From Phallusia fumigata (lineage: Eukaryota > Chordata > Ascidiacea > Phlebobranchia > Ascidiidae): a DNA stretch of 64,000 bases. The notes beneath the pieces are model-generated. The model saw only the letters and a program-made list of their open reading frames with translations. It was not told the DNA's origin and did not search any database. Location: positions 1-64,000 of the forward strand of contig QXVZ01029387.1 in NCBI GenBank assembly GCA_008931825.1. The letters are read 5' to 3'. Each line of letters begins with the position of its first letter. The stretch's first letter is position 1. This document shows positions 12,126-24,992 of the stretch, in pieces. A program made the position numbers and the translations under genes.

Positions 12126-13627
12126 ATCTGGACCTTGTTAGAGCGGCTGGGAATGTTAAAAAGCTGCACGACAATCATTTAAATCAGCACTTTTGGGGTA
12201 CGCGGCAATCTCACAAATCGCTGGGGTGTGCCTTACTTTAAGCGTCGCTAATTCTAATCGATATATTAACCATTGTGAAAGCTATGACAGCGGCCATATT
12301 AAACTGCTTGTGTGCCTGTGCAACCAATACCAGCTTAATAAAACTCTACTGGGTGCTGGGAGGAAAACTGCCTAACTTAACCAATATAAATGAAATATGC
12401 GTGTGGCGAAGGCGCCAACATTTTTCAACCTACTTTTTTTAGAAAAGCGGTCCTTTTATGGTGCCCTTTGCTCCCACAATGTGGTGAACCCCATTGTACC
12501 CTATCGAACTCGGACAGGTGGTTAAAGTGCGTCGGTCCAGGCTATGAAGAAGCTCACTAAGTCACCCAGCATCCGCGTAAACAAGGAACTTTTAGGTTGA
12601 TTATTTGAAATCTTTGAATCTAAATGCTGACAGGTTTACAGATAATCGTAGGAGATCAAACGACAGCAATAGTTGTAGACAAGGAATAATATAATGCTTG
12701 TCACAACTAGCAAAGCCGAGCCAGTACTTTGCTATGTGATATCACAAGAAAGGTAACAATTAAATGACGCCACAATACCAGAATACCTGTGTTGCACCGG
12801 GTTAACACGTTTTAATCCAATTGTCGCCGCGTGTTTAGAACCTGATTGCAGGCAAACATGGACACGTATTTGACAAACAAGTCATTCTAATATTAAAGTT
12901 CACGGAAAGGTTAACAGGCACGACATAACACTATATACCACTGACTGTGCTTTGTAAAAGTTTGGCGGCGTAGTTATTGTTTTTAACTGTCATTCACTGT
13001 GTGTGCACAGAAGCTCTCAGCTGCAAGGTAAGAGAACGTTCCGCAACATCAATCAAGCGCGTTCTGCTCCAATAACTTTTCTCTGAGCTAAACTTTTGCA
13101 AATGAGATTGGATTCCTTTTTTGTTGGTCTGTGGATAAAGCGGCTTGACGTTAGGGCATGCACAGTTTTCGCTGGCTCTAGGAAGTTAGGAAGTTGGCTC
13201 TAACTAAGGAGAAAGAAATAAAATGCAAAATGCAGGCTAAAAGTGATGGAGGGAGTTTAACTGCACAGTGTTAGTGGTTTGGTGCGCCAGATGCCGCTTG
13301 CCCAGGTGCCGAGGAAAAATATCCAGGGTAACAACTCAATATTATAAATAGACCGTCGGATAAAAGAAATGGTGTGCAAACGATCCGTTGTCTGTTATTG
13401 TGCGACGTCTTTAATATTTGCATGCACTGTTGGGGTAATCACTGCATCACTGCATTGAAACGAGACACTTAACGGACACGTCAAAGGTGTACCGTGAACC
13501 CACACTTGCTTCGTTAGTCGACGAGCAATTTTCGATATGGGCAACAAACCTTGTTTTTGGCACCTTTGCTTCTACCATTGTTAGCAAACCAAAAATTGTT
13601 GTTTTAGATTTTATAAAATAAGCAAGT
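12126..13627. other. 5' flank of SLC22 copy 1
   Basis: No gene seen. About 12950-13110 resembles 27720-27900 (shared word aacatcaatcaagc and surrounding sequence), and 13510-13627 resembles the immediate 5' flanks of copies 4 and 5 (gttagtcgacgag block). The duplicated unit of the transporter cluster therefore includes at least 0.7 kb of upstream DNA. Confidence 0.6.
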
Positions 13628-16600
13628 ATGTCGTCTTTCGATGAGGCAATTTCTCATGTTGGATGGGGAAAATATCAAATCCGCAACATGGTATTTTGTC
13701 ATTTGCATCTTGCTCTGACAGCGATCCATGTGCTTTCCCATATATTCATAGCTTACCCAATGTCCTATACGTGCAATCCTGATGCCAAACAGCAAGCTGA
13801 GAAGGTAAGTGCGAGTAATTGTTTCAGGCATTCTATTTTTAGCCAGAGATTAGACTTGAACAAGAGCAGGAGAAACAGTTTAATTTAATAATGTTAAACT
13901 TGTAGAACCTACTGTTAAACATAAAGTTTATATATTTATGCATAAATTGTACATGCTTAAATATATAAATTGTACAAATGTTTTATATTAAGTTTTTTAT
14001 AGAGGCCCAAAGCCTGCTTTAATATCATTCCTACTTCAATTATTTGTCAGAAACACTGAGAAAGGGTAGCACTAAAATTAAATAGAAAGTTAACAAAAAA
14101 AGGGTGGAGGTGTTTTAAACCAAACATTTCCTTGCCTAAACCCACAAAAAATTTGACACCCACAAATTTTCCGGTTAACTACGCCACTGGTTGAACCGTA
14201 ACCGCTTCGGCTCACCCTGTTAGACTTTCTCTCTATTCATGCGTGTCTCAAAGAAGATTTATGGTCAACACAGTTCACGGTGGTGCTTATGCAAGTAAAA
14301 CTTTAAACGATAGTTGCTGCATCAGCGCTTTTCGCCAGGTTTTGGGTTCGTTTGCGTTGACCCCTAAAATGCCAACTGCTTCGCCTTTTCTATCTTGAGG
14401 CGAGTAGTGAAATGTCATCTTTTCTAACTGTTGTTTCATTCCAAATCCTTAATGAGGCGATTGCAACGTAGCAAAACAAAGTTGTAGTCTGCCGCAAAGA
14501 AGATTTCCCATTTTATCAAATTTAGTATGTTTTATATATATTAGATCGTTTTCAAACACTGTACAAGCATTAAGTTTGAAAGATTTTGTTAAAAATATGT
14601 AAGCATTTTGCACGACAACGATTTTACAATGCCAGCACAGTTTTAAATGCGCATTTTATACAAGTTGAATTAAGTCAGTAAGATTAGATACAACTTCCAT
14701 TGCGCACACGTCATTGTCATTCTTATCATGTTTTTACTTTGTAGAAGTTTAAATTAGCTTTAACCGTTCTCGCTAATGGCAAACAACAGGTAAACTTGGT
14801 GGTCACTATGTTTAGACCTGCAACATCACCTTAAGCGAAAATCAGACAAGATTGCTCATTCCAACAAAACCCGATTCAGTGGATTTGAATCAGTGCCAAC
14901 AGTAAGTTTCCTATCTGCTAATACAGATCTGTAGAGACCTCTCTCACTGTTACATTTTCGCGGCTGCAGCGAACTGGACAGATTGCCTTGTTTCGTTCGC
15001 TCTCGTCCAGTGGGACGTATATTCGCCTTTTGTGCCATTCTATTTTTTATGAAGATCAGTAATAACAAACTGGCCATAGTACAAATGGTTTCCGCGAATT
15101 GGTGGTTCTCTGTCGGGAGTCATTGGAACACTTAGCATCCGAAAAGTGTGTTCTTGCGGTCCATAGAAATCTTTCGAAATTCTATTTATGTTTTGTCCAT
15201 TTTAGTAGTGCCAAAAATTATTATTCACGCTTCGCTGATCAGGTGCTTTGTTACCTAAGTTTTTCTTCGCATTGAATTTTTCTAATGCGCCAAATTTTTA
15301 TAAAAAGACAACCTTGTGCTTGAAAATTGCTTGTAAAAGCCTGAAAATTGCTGGTCAAGGAGGCGAACGAGTTAGTGTATTAGTCCGTGAGTGAAAATAG
15401 AACTGATACTGGTAACAGCGTCCAAATAATTTTGGGCCACTAAAAAGGGCCCGTTAGGTCGAAAAGGTTGAAAACCCCTGATATAGGATTCGGAATTCAC
15501 AGAAACCAAGCGAATGCTTAATGTAGTAAATGAGTACCCTACTACTAAGTAATATCTAAATTCTGTGAATATTTTTTTAAAAGTTATTTATTGGTTTTCA
15601 GATTTACAAACCCCTTTTCGGTCAATGTGACCGCAACCAACTGCGTGTTTTGGGAAAACGGTCAAACAGTTAACTTCAATCAGGTTTCATAAACTTTCCT
15701 CTTTGTAATTCACATTTTGTCTCAAAATTATTGCAAGTATCGTTTTAGACGATGGATTGCACTGAATNTAATTCACATTTTGTCTCAAAATTATTGCAAG
15801 TATCGTTTTAGACGATGGATTGCACTGAATTTGTCTTTACCAGCGATGGAACTGTTCAGAGCTCAATAATCGCACAGTACGAAATGATTTGCAGCAAGTC
15901 GTGGTACAACTATCTTCTCCAATCTCTTTTCATGGTTGGTGTGTTTTGTAATGGTTTGGTGCTGGGAAAAGCTTCGGACAGGTAAATGACCATGACCACT
16001 TGGAGGCAAGCTTAATCACGTTTAAAATCCAATTTTTTTTTTTCAGAATTGGAAGAAAGATGGTTCTTCTTATAATGAGCATTGGAACAATAATATCCAG
16101 TTTCGCCATTACGTTTGCCAACAAGTTCCCATTCTATGCTGCTCTAAGAACTGTGGTTGGATTCTTCTGCTTTGTTGCCCCCACTTCAACGGTCCTAGGT
16201 ATGTACAATAACGGGACGAATGGAACTTAATCACGGGAAAGTCTGGGTAACAATAACGGGAAGGTCTGGTGAATCTTTAAACTTTTTCTGTTCACAAAAC
16301 ACTACTGTTTGTAAATAAGAGAGAACCTATATTTGCGTAAACTAGGTTTGTCAACATACGGCCTGCGGGCTGGAACCGGGCCGCTTGATGCTTTCATACA
16401 GCCCGGCATACATTTCTGGTCTGCTAAAAAAGCGAGTCTCTAGCTCATTTCTGCCCAAAGTTATGTTTTTTTTTATTAACCACCCTAAAATCTCACAATT
16501 TTCGAATTAATATCCCAAAATTCCAAATGCTCCCACCAGCCGCTAGAGGACAGCAAACGCGTATAAAGTCCGAAAGCCACACTGACCAAGGAACTGCAGC

Positions 16601-18716
16601 ATCGACGCAAACTAAAGTGTTCTGTCACACAGGGTTTTAAACTTTATCGTACTTTACATGTAAATCTATTTTTTGAGTAAACAAAACTTTCTACCCCGCT
16701 TTTTGTGTTACAACAGTAACAGAAACAACCAAGACGAACAAAAGAGCATTGGTTACGAATGTTAGTGCTTTTGGTTATTCATTTGGCACCATTATCCTCG
16801 TGGTCATCGCCTACTTCATTAAATATTGGCAGACTCTGCAAATAGTGACATGCGTTATGTTCACTGGATGTCTCATCATGTGGTGGTTAGTAAAAAACAA
16901 TTGTTGCCGCTACGGTAAAAATGTTCTAATTAATCGGGTTATGTGTTTTAAGGTTTTCCGACGAATCACCACGTTGGTTGGCTACAAGAGGCAAAAAAGC
17001 GGAGGCTGTTCAAATTATTGAAAAAATTGCAAATTTTAACAACATTGAAAACCCGGAATCATTACTAACGTAGATAAGCTTTTGCGCAAAGAAAGTAAAC
17101 GTATTTTATAGTAACATTTGAGTTTTTTAGGGTTAAAGAATCCTTGGTAAACGACCCAGTGGGTGAGGGGACAAAACCCTCAAATTTGGGAATGACTGAC
17201 ACGCTTCGAACCCCGCAGCTAAGAAAGTTGACATTGGTCTTAACCTACAGCTGGTAAAAGTTTGACTTCAATTGGTTTGTGTCAATAACAGCGCATTTTT
17301 ATCTACGACGTTTGTAGGTTTGCCACATCATGTGCATTTTATGGTTTAACTCTAAACGTGGCGAGTGTGGGAGGAAATATCTATCTGACTTCATTGTTAA
17401 TGGGCTTGATGGCAGTTCCATCTTATCCACTTGCCTTGTACTTGTGTCAAAAAGTGGGAAGGCGATTTGTCATCTCAACCTCTTTCTTTCTCGCAGGATT
17501 GTTTTGCGTTTCCATGTATTTTATCCCATCAGGTAAAGAGTGCCGAATACTACAGCGCTGCTAAATAGGCTAATTTCTGCTTTGCTTAAAAATTGGTACA
17601 AAGTGGACCTAAAATGTAAAATTTTTATTTTTATCTCACCCAGAGTTGAGGGCACTTCACATCACAATGTTCTTGATGGGCCGAGTGTTTACTCTTATTC
17701 CGTTCAGCACCCTCTACCTCTACACCATTGAACTCAACCCAACCGAAATTAGGTAGGTACAATACGGCTAGGAAACAATTTCATTTCGGTCCGTTTAAAA
17801 TACCACGATGAAGCTTCGAACGGGTCAAAGTCAATTTGTCGAAAGGATATGTGGAACAACGAACAGCCAACCAAACTGGTGCATTTTTATAACTTTTATT
17901 GATAAATATAAACCATCTGTACTTCTCTCTAAAAATTTCTTCCGTTTTTTGTAAATAACGGGCCAGGGTAAATAGCCGCCACGGGCTGACACATCTTTTG
18001 AAACAAAAACTAATGAAGACAATTGTCTGAACATTAAATCTTCGTTGTTTAGGTCGACAGCACTGAATTATGGCAGTTCATTGGCTCGTGTCGGTGCGAT
18101 TGTTGCTCCTGCCATTGCTATGACGGAATTGATTCATCCAACCCTACCATTCATCATGTTTGGTTTTATTACTGTATTTGCAGGTGAACAAGATTGTAGT
18201 TCATAACTCTTAACACAAAGATTGGATAAAGATAAAGGCAATGTGTAAGGCGGTATCATAGTAAAGCGCTATAATTGTTGGGCCGACTGGACCCCGGACG
18301 AATGCCCTTTCATCTCTATTAAAATGTTGGATAAGATGACGGTAGTTTTTCTGCCGTTAACTAATTACGCCTTTGTTTGTTTGTATCATTTTATCATCTG
18401 GGTCGGAACAACGCCTGAATGCGTTATGCGCGCAACGAGTCCACTGTTGAGCAACATACCTGCCTTACTGCAGTTACAACCTTGCGACCACGAGGCAGTC
18501 GCGCTAACCACCCGGTCATCGTGCTGGTGGCTTTTTACCTTTACGGTTGTAGCAACTATTACACGTTTGGTTTTAGGGATATTGATTCTACTGCTGCCCG
18601 AAACAAGGAAAGTCTCGATGCTCGAAACATTGAAAGAAACTGAAGAATTTCTGGCTGACAACCCTGGACCGTTGGAGAGATTAATTTGTGGACAAAAGGG
18701 ACATGAGATGAAATAA
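13628..18716 (+). CDS. SLC22-type organic ion transporter, copy 1
   Basis: Twelve exons in consistent phase: 13628-13804, 14816-14901, 15602-15683, 15812-15981, 16047-16198, 16717-16885, 16953-17069, 17131-17253, 17318-17532, 17644-17752, 18053-18183 and 18577-18716, giving 556 residues, the usual SLC22 length with 12 membrane spans. Family marks in order: MSSFDEAISHVGWGKYQIRN start (SLC22 N-terminus), a large Cys-containing extracellular loop in exons 2-4, the MFS box GKASDRIGRRK form across exons 4/5 (here GKASDR-IGRKM), DESPRWLATRGK in exon 7, LRTPQLRKLTL in exon 8, VGRRF in exon 9, ELNPTEIR in exon 10 and LLPETRK in exon 12. Members move organic cations, anions or zwitterions across the plasma membrane; the substrate cannot be told here. 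The assembly duplicates the start of exon 4 around an N at 15768; the right-hand copy gives the open frame. Donor sites are canonical GT. Confidence 0.9.
15421..15480. mobile_element. hAT-type terminal fragment in intron 2
   Basis: The stretch ends with ggttgaaaacccctg, the reverse complement of the common hAT terminal inverted repeat that starts CAGGGGTTTTCAACC. I could not find the partner end or an 8-bp target duplication within the intron, so it is a partial relic. Confidence 0.4.
15706..15830. other. 62-bp duplication around a single N
   Basis: Bases 15706-15767 are repeated exactly at 15769-15830 with one N (15768) between. The repeat spans the end of intron 3 and the first 18-19 bases of exon 4 of SLC22 copy 1. 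Other copies in the cluster have this segment only once. An exact copy on both sides of an N is most simply an unmerged contig overlap, not biology. Confidence 0.92.
16343..16440. mobile_element. hAT-like GC-rich relic in intron 5
   Basis: The run aggtttgtcaacatacggcc and the following cggcctgcgggctgg, gggccgc words look like the GGCCCGC-rich ends of hAT MITEs in animals. Similar ends occur at 28009 and 51928 in this window. No partner end is seen. Confidence 0.35.
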
Positions 18717-20214
18717 TGTATTGAAATCAGACCCTATTTGGTTTTACTAAATACGAATACTGTACAACCTAAAACTAACCGCGCATTCAAAAAGATTTAT
18801 TAAAACTTCTGCACAATAAAATAAAAGAATTAGGTACCAAAATTATTACAGTGCTATTGGTCACTTTATTTTGTCTTCAGTGTTATCAATCATATTACTT
18901 TGTTTTAGCGGAGCTGCAATGATTTATCTGGTTAGTTTTTTTATGGCGCCTCAATTAGAGGAAATAATGGCAAATGCTCTCATTCCAATGCTTCTCAGCA
19001 ACCGTTTCGCGGTAACGCTTGCCTTTATTTTCGATACATTTACCATTTTGCTCGTTATTTCTTGTATCAAAACATCGTCTTTGCTAAACTTAATTAACAA
19101 AATATTTTTGTAACGATAATTGCGTATGTGATTGACGTTGTTACTGCTGCCCGCATTGCATTCCTTCAATTTTAATGAGAAGCCCTAACAAAGCAAACCG
19201 GTGTGTGAAACGGTCAAAGATTATTTCTCACAAAAATTATGTTCAAGGCAGCTTTAAAATGTGTAAGGTTGCTACGTCGGGTCAAAAAACGAAACAAAAA
19301 ATATGAGCTGTTACGCGTTGTTACACTTTAAAGTAGAGGTTCCATTTATTAAATTTCGACGTTCAGATTACGTACAGACGGAAGTCACAGGAAATCATAT
19401 ATTTCTGAAAATTCTTATTGGATCGACTATATACTAAATTCACAGAGCTTCTTATACATGTAACAGCCACTATTACTGCTTTCAAATTTGGTTTGTCTCT
19501 ACCAGTAGATATTGTCAACATAATCAAATTTTTGTAATCACTTATACTTTTTTTTGATAACTTGGACATTGTCTCTATGGTATGTTAAAGCTTTACTTAA
19601 ATGTATAATTATTTATTCGAAATTAGACGTTGGCGCAGGAACTAGAATTTAGTTTCCAACACTGTTTATTTCGTGCAATGTTTGGTAATTTCAAAAATAG
19701 TTAAAATCGTGCATATTTGTTAAACTAAAAAAAATGTCAACACCTGTGTTATCAACAAGCATTTTTTAATTGCACATCAAACCAAATCAATCGCCTTTAG
19801 TGGTATTTGGAAAGCTTTTCTGATAATTTTTAGTGTTTGTAATGCACGTGAATATGCACAGGTTGCATGGTAACGTATTTAAGTGTTTTTTTATCAGGCA
19901 ACTAAAGGCCCTAAAAGCTAATTCGGTGGCATCAATGAATAATAAGACAAAGGTCCTATTGCTTGATAGTAAAACAAATAAATAACATCTACAGCAATTA
20001 GCAGAATGTAAATTATAGTTAGAATATATCTTAATGTTTAGACCCTTACAAACTTACAAGAGTATATATTCAATAAGCTTGGTGCATGTTGTTATAAAGG
20101 CAAATTGCACATTTCAAAAAAGATATCTGGCCTATATACTTTAACGGGACTCAAAATACCAAGTCCATTTCGACTAATATTTTGCGCATTCGAAGTTCAG
20201 TAACAGTCATTTAC
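18717..20214. other. Spacer after SLC22 copy 1
   Basis: No gene supported. 19363-19570 resembles 25676-25800 downstream of copy 2, so both spacers derive from the same duplicated unit. The short open frames here have no recognisable content. Confidence 0.5.
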
Positions 20215-20336
20215 CCGCATACGTAGCAATGAAACCAAACAGAAAAAAGGGTAGGGCTGGATGTACGCAATAGCTAAAGCACCAATTGCACCGATACGAT
20301 CGAGCCAATCAACTACCATAATTCACTGCTGTGGAC
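20215..20336 (-). pseudogene. Decayed exon 11 of a minus-strand SLC22 gene
   Basis: On the minus strand this is a degenerate version of exon 11 of the intact minus-strand gene (46000-46130): acceptor, the S-T-A-V-N-Y-G-S-type start and the donor context gtaaatgactg are still visible, but small deletions break the frame. The following 180 bases match the exon 10/11 intron of that gene (46132-46330). Other exons of this copy are not recognisable, so it is a relic of a lost minus-strand partner. Confidence 0.75.
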
Positions 20337-21237
20337 CTAAATCAAAGGCATTGCAAGTGAATTGCCTGGAATCGATAAATGCATTTTGTGTTTACAGATA
20401 AGTTCATTCAATATTCATTATATGTTCAACACGCTTGAACCCATGGCGTTCTGGATGCGAGATGTTTTGTGGTTGTGCCGACACGATCCCCGGCCGATAT
20501 ATTTGCTTGCGTTAGTGACTTTGTAATTTGCTGGCGCAACTCTTTTATTCTGTTGATTCTGCAAGAGTTGCTTAAAAAGCAGTTTTCAAAAGAACCAGGC
20601 AAGTCATTAAAGACCTGTTTCTCGTGGCACAGGGAAAAGGAAAACACTTTCTTAGGCAAAAAGTGCGAAATGAAGCAGCAAATTTAAGGCACTCAAAATG
20701 GTTTGGTTCACCATGATGCTTTCATTTTTTAGCAAAAAGTTATAGCTTGAATTCAAAGGAAAAGTCACGGTTTACCAAAATAGAAATTTTATTGCAGGTC
20801 AGCTATGAGAATAAGATACAAATAAGATACAATTGAAGCTAAACATAAATTAGGAAAACAGTTTCTTTTCAAAAAAATGTACGTAAGTCTACTTACAACC
20901 GATCGTTCGTAAAACAAAGTTTATTAAAAGTTCTTTTACTCGGCGTACCTGACAACAACGCAAACTCAACATACAGATAGTATTTTTTGGAGCAAAACCA
21001 GCTAAACCCTTGTAAAAAAGGCTGAAGTCTATGAATGTACGCAGAAGGCACAAAAAGTTTTTTCCTCATTTTACTTTTCTGGTGAACAACACTAAAACTT
21101 AATTTATTGAAACTTAAATAAATGTTTTTTTAATTTTTTTTGTGATGCGCCGCTGAATGTAAATAAATCCATACAAATTTATTGAATGTAAACAAACAAG
21201 AAAGTTGTTGTTTCAGATTTTGTATAAATAAACAAAC
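20337..21237. other. Spacer and 5' flank of copy 2
   Basis: 20341-20520 continues the minus-strand relic (intron sequence). 20930-21120 resembles 38900-39080 upstream of copy 5, including cttttctggtgaacaacactaaaac. No gene is seen. Confidence 0.5.
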
Positions 21238-24200
21238 ATGTCATCTTTCGATGAGGCAATTTCTCATGTTGGATGGGGAAAATATCAAATTCGCAACATG
21301 GTATTTTCTCATTTGCATGTTGCTCTGACAGGGATACATGTTCTTTCCCACATATTCATTGCTTACCCAATGCCTTATAAGTGCAATCCTGGCGCCAAAC
21401 AGCAAGCTGATGAGGTAAAGTCGTGTGACTGTTTTAAGTCGCAGATAATGCTTTTTCAGCAATATATTAGAATAAAACAATACACCAAAACTCATAAAAA
21501 TCTAATTAGCATTTTATCCCACAAGTGTTAGCAGCCCTGCTTACTTTCAGATTGTTTGTTTCCCTATTGCGTGTTTTGAATCGATATCTTTCGTCAAAAC
21601 AGTACGTTGTATAGTGCGTAGCTCAAGTAAACGTTTTTTCGTGACGTGTTTTCCAAGAGAATAACTGTTGGCATAAATTTATTACCCGTTCTTTTCAAAT
21701 TTGCAAACGTTAAAGTTGGAAATTTACCTAAATGTCCCTATTGTGATTGGGTTCGTCAATTCTATGAAGCAGCGCGTTCATGTCTCTGCCATACTTAGAT
21801 CTGCAACATCACTTTAAACGAAAATCAGACAAGACTCCTCATTCCACCCAAAGTCGACTCAGCGGATTTAAATCAATGTGAACAGTAAGTTTCATACCTA
21901 ATTACAGACCATATAACAAAGCACCTATAACAAAGACCTTTGTGAACTATGTCTGCCTAATCAATCCGACCCCGCATATTATTCATTGATTTTCAGATTT
22001 ACAAACCCATTTCCACCCAATGTGACTGCAACCGACTGCGTGTTTTGGGAAAACATTCAAACAGTTAACTTCAATCAGGTGTTGTCAGTTATCCTCATTA
22101 CGAGAAAGGGTGTTTTTCGTAATTTCAAGTATCGTTTTAGACGATGGATTGTACTGAATTCGCTTTTACCAACGATGGAACTGTTCAGAGCTCAATAATC
22201 GCACTGTATGAAATGATTTGCAGCAAATCGTGATACAACTATCTACTCCAATCTCTTTTCATGGTTGGTGTGTTTTGTAATGGTTTGGTGCTGGGAAAAG
22301 CGTCTGACAGGTAAAACATCTAATTTTACTCTCTTTTGAAAACTAAAATCGCTTTTGGACAGAATCGGTAGAAGGAAGGTTCTTCTTACAATGAGCATCG
22401 GAACAATAATATCCAGTTTCGCCATTACGTTTGCCAACACGTTTCCACTCTATGCTGCTCTAAGAACTGTGGTTGGATTCTTCTGTTTTGTTGGCCCCAC
22501 TTCAATGGTCCTAAGTATGTAAAACAAAGAAGTACATATGCAATCTCATATTTATTTCATGTATCTCTGTTCATACGATAACAGCACACTTAATTGTAAA
22601 CTAATGTCCGTACGACAGGCCTGCAAGAAGCGTAATACCAAATCGGAGTCGGCCTAACAGCAAACACTCTAATACTTTAATACGGCAAAAGCTAGCCCCG
22701 GCCTTTAATAAATTAATACTTCTTTCAAACGATCATTCGGTGATGGGTTTTTTCGTAGTTCTCTGGTCCTGGAAAATGTACCTACTGGACCCTCCTTCTC
22801 CCCTCATACGCCCTGGTTTAAGTTTCGAAGTTTGTAATAATGACGTTCCAAAATATAAACCTGCTTATATTACAACAGCTACGGAAACAGCAAAGACAAA
22901 CAAAAGAGCGTTGGTCACAAATGTTATTGGTTTTGGATATTCAGTTGGGACAATTATCCTCGTGGTTATTGCCTACCTCGTTATATTGGCAGACTCTGCA
23001 AATTGTGACTTGCATTTTGTTCACTGGATGTCTCATTATGTGGTGGTAAGTAAAATTTCAAATTATCGTCTGTAAGGCAAAATGTGTTTAATCCAGGTAA
23101 ACCAAAGAAAATTCGATTTTATGTGAATAAGTCTTACTGATCTAGGTACAGTTTGTCTCATTAAACACACACGCCACAATTTCTTGTTTCATATATTTAT
23201 AGGTTTTTAGACGAATCTCCGCGTTGGTTGGCGACACGAGGCAAAGGGGAGGAAGCCATGAACATCGTGGAAAAGATAGCAAAGATAAACAAAATTGAAA
23301 ACCAAGACCCACTGCTAACGTAGATAAGTTATTGCACAACACGTTGCTTCGAAATTTTCATTAAAACTTGCGATTGCATGTTTTCCAGAGTTAAAGAATC
23401 GTTATTCACCGACTCACTAGGTTTGGGAGAAAAGCCCTTAAACTTAGGAATGACTGACACGCTTCGAACTCCGCAGCTACGAAAGTTGACATTGGTGTTG
23501 ACATATTGCTGGTAATGGTTATAGCATGGTACAAAATGAATCTCGTGAGCCAAATGCCCATTGGTTTCCTAATTTGTCTGTAATATGCCGTACGTTAAAA
23601 ACAGATTTCTATGGACAGATTAGTGTATGTTTTATCCACGACATTTGCAGGTTTGCCACATCATGTGCATTTTACGGTTTAACTCTGAATGTGGCCAATG
23701 TGGGAGGAAATATATATCTGACTACATTGTTAATGGGCTTGATGGCAGTTCCAGCTTATCCGCTTGCCTTGTACTTGTGTCAAAAAGTGGGAAGGCGATT
23801 TGTCATCTCAACCTCTTTCTTACTCGCAGGATTATTTTGCGTTTCTATGTATTTTATTCCATCAGGTATAACGAGTGTTAAGAATGAAGTTGCTAAATAA
23901 GCTAAATTTTTGTCGACAACTATTGAAAAATTGACCCAAGAAAAGATTTAGGAGAGAATTTCTTAAACACAGAGTTGAAGTCACTTTACATCACAATGTT
24001 CCTGATGGGCCGAGTATGTACCATTATTCCGTTTAGCACGCTTTACCTCTACGCTATTGAACTCAACCCAACAGTAATTAGGTGAGTAGATCACGGCTTA
24101 AGGCATTTATTTTTGAAATATCTTGATGACGCTGTTAAAAAGTCAAAACAGTCGGTAAAGGTGGGTTGGTGACACAGCAACAAAGATGGAAATCCTGACG

Positions 24201-24992
24201 CAGGTCTTTTAGGAGCCGTCACTTAAAACTATAGTTAAAACTATCTGTTTCTAAAAGCAAGTAATTTTGATCGACCTTTTGATAAAACGAATGTCTGGAC
24301 AAAAATATTAAATAAAGCATGTTGCTTCCAAGAACTATTTTGGCCAGTATATTTTTGATGAGAATTATGAACAGATCGCCGTGTTTAGTGTTCCAAAAAA
24401 ATAAAAATATTTGTTGTTTAGGTCGACAGCAGTGAATTATGGCAGTTCGTTGGCTCGTGTCGGTGCGATTGTTGCTCCAACCATTGCAATGACGGAATTA
24501 CTTCATCCAACACTTCCCTACATTTTGTTTGGTTTCATCACTGTGTTTGCAGGTGAACAAGATTTGTTGGAAATAAATTTGAGTTTAAAAGTTGGCACAA
24601 AGATAAAATGAACAACTTCGATACTAAAATCTCACCCAACGTTGTATAGAGAAGTCAGTGGAAAAGTAATGAGCTACACTTGTCCGGTCCATTAGACAAA
24701 AATGCGTTTTTCATCTATAGCGAAATGTTTGACGACTATAGCGTGTGACATCGGTTTTATTATTTGTGAGATGACTGTAGTGTTTATTTGCCGGGAAATA
24801 TTCCTGCTTGTTTAACCTCCTTGGTCGTAATCGTTAAACTTGTTTTGTTTAGGGATATTGATTTTACTGCTGCCTGAGACAAGGAAAGTCCCGATGTTTG
24901 AAACATTAAAAGAAGCTGAAGAATTTCTGGCTGATAACCCTGGACCTTTGGAGAGATTAATTTGTGTTCAAAGGGAACACGAGATGAAATAA
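21238..24992 (+). pseudogene. SLC22-type transporter, copy 2 (broken)
   Basis: All twelve exons of the family are present: 21238-21414, 21799-21884, 21997-22078, 22141-22310, 22363-22514, 22879-23045, 23203-23319, 23389-23511, 23651-23865, 23973-24081, 24422-24552 and 24853-24992. Two lesions are seen. In exon 4 the conserved Trp of the K-S-W-Y-N-Y block is a TGA stop (22231-22233). In exon 6 two bases are missing relative to the other copies (cctacctcgttatattggc), shifting the frame. Splice sites look normal and the rest of the coding sequence is well preserved, so inactivation is probably recent, or allelic. If sequencing errors explained both lesions it would be a functional paralogue very close to copies 4 and 5, but two independent lesions make that less likely. 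Confidence 0.85.

Noticed and set aside
17330-17536. Second open frame in exon 9 of all SLC22 copies (also near 23627, 32934, 43044 and, on the minus strand, 46724)
   Set aside because: It is the +1 shadow of a nearly identical exon; its conservation follows from the strong similarity of exon 9 itself.
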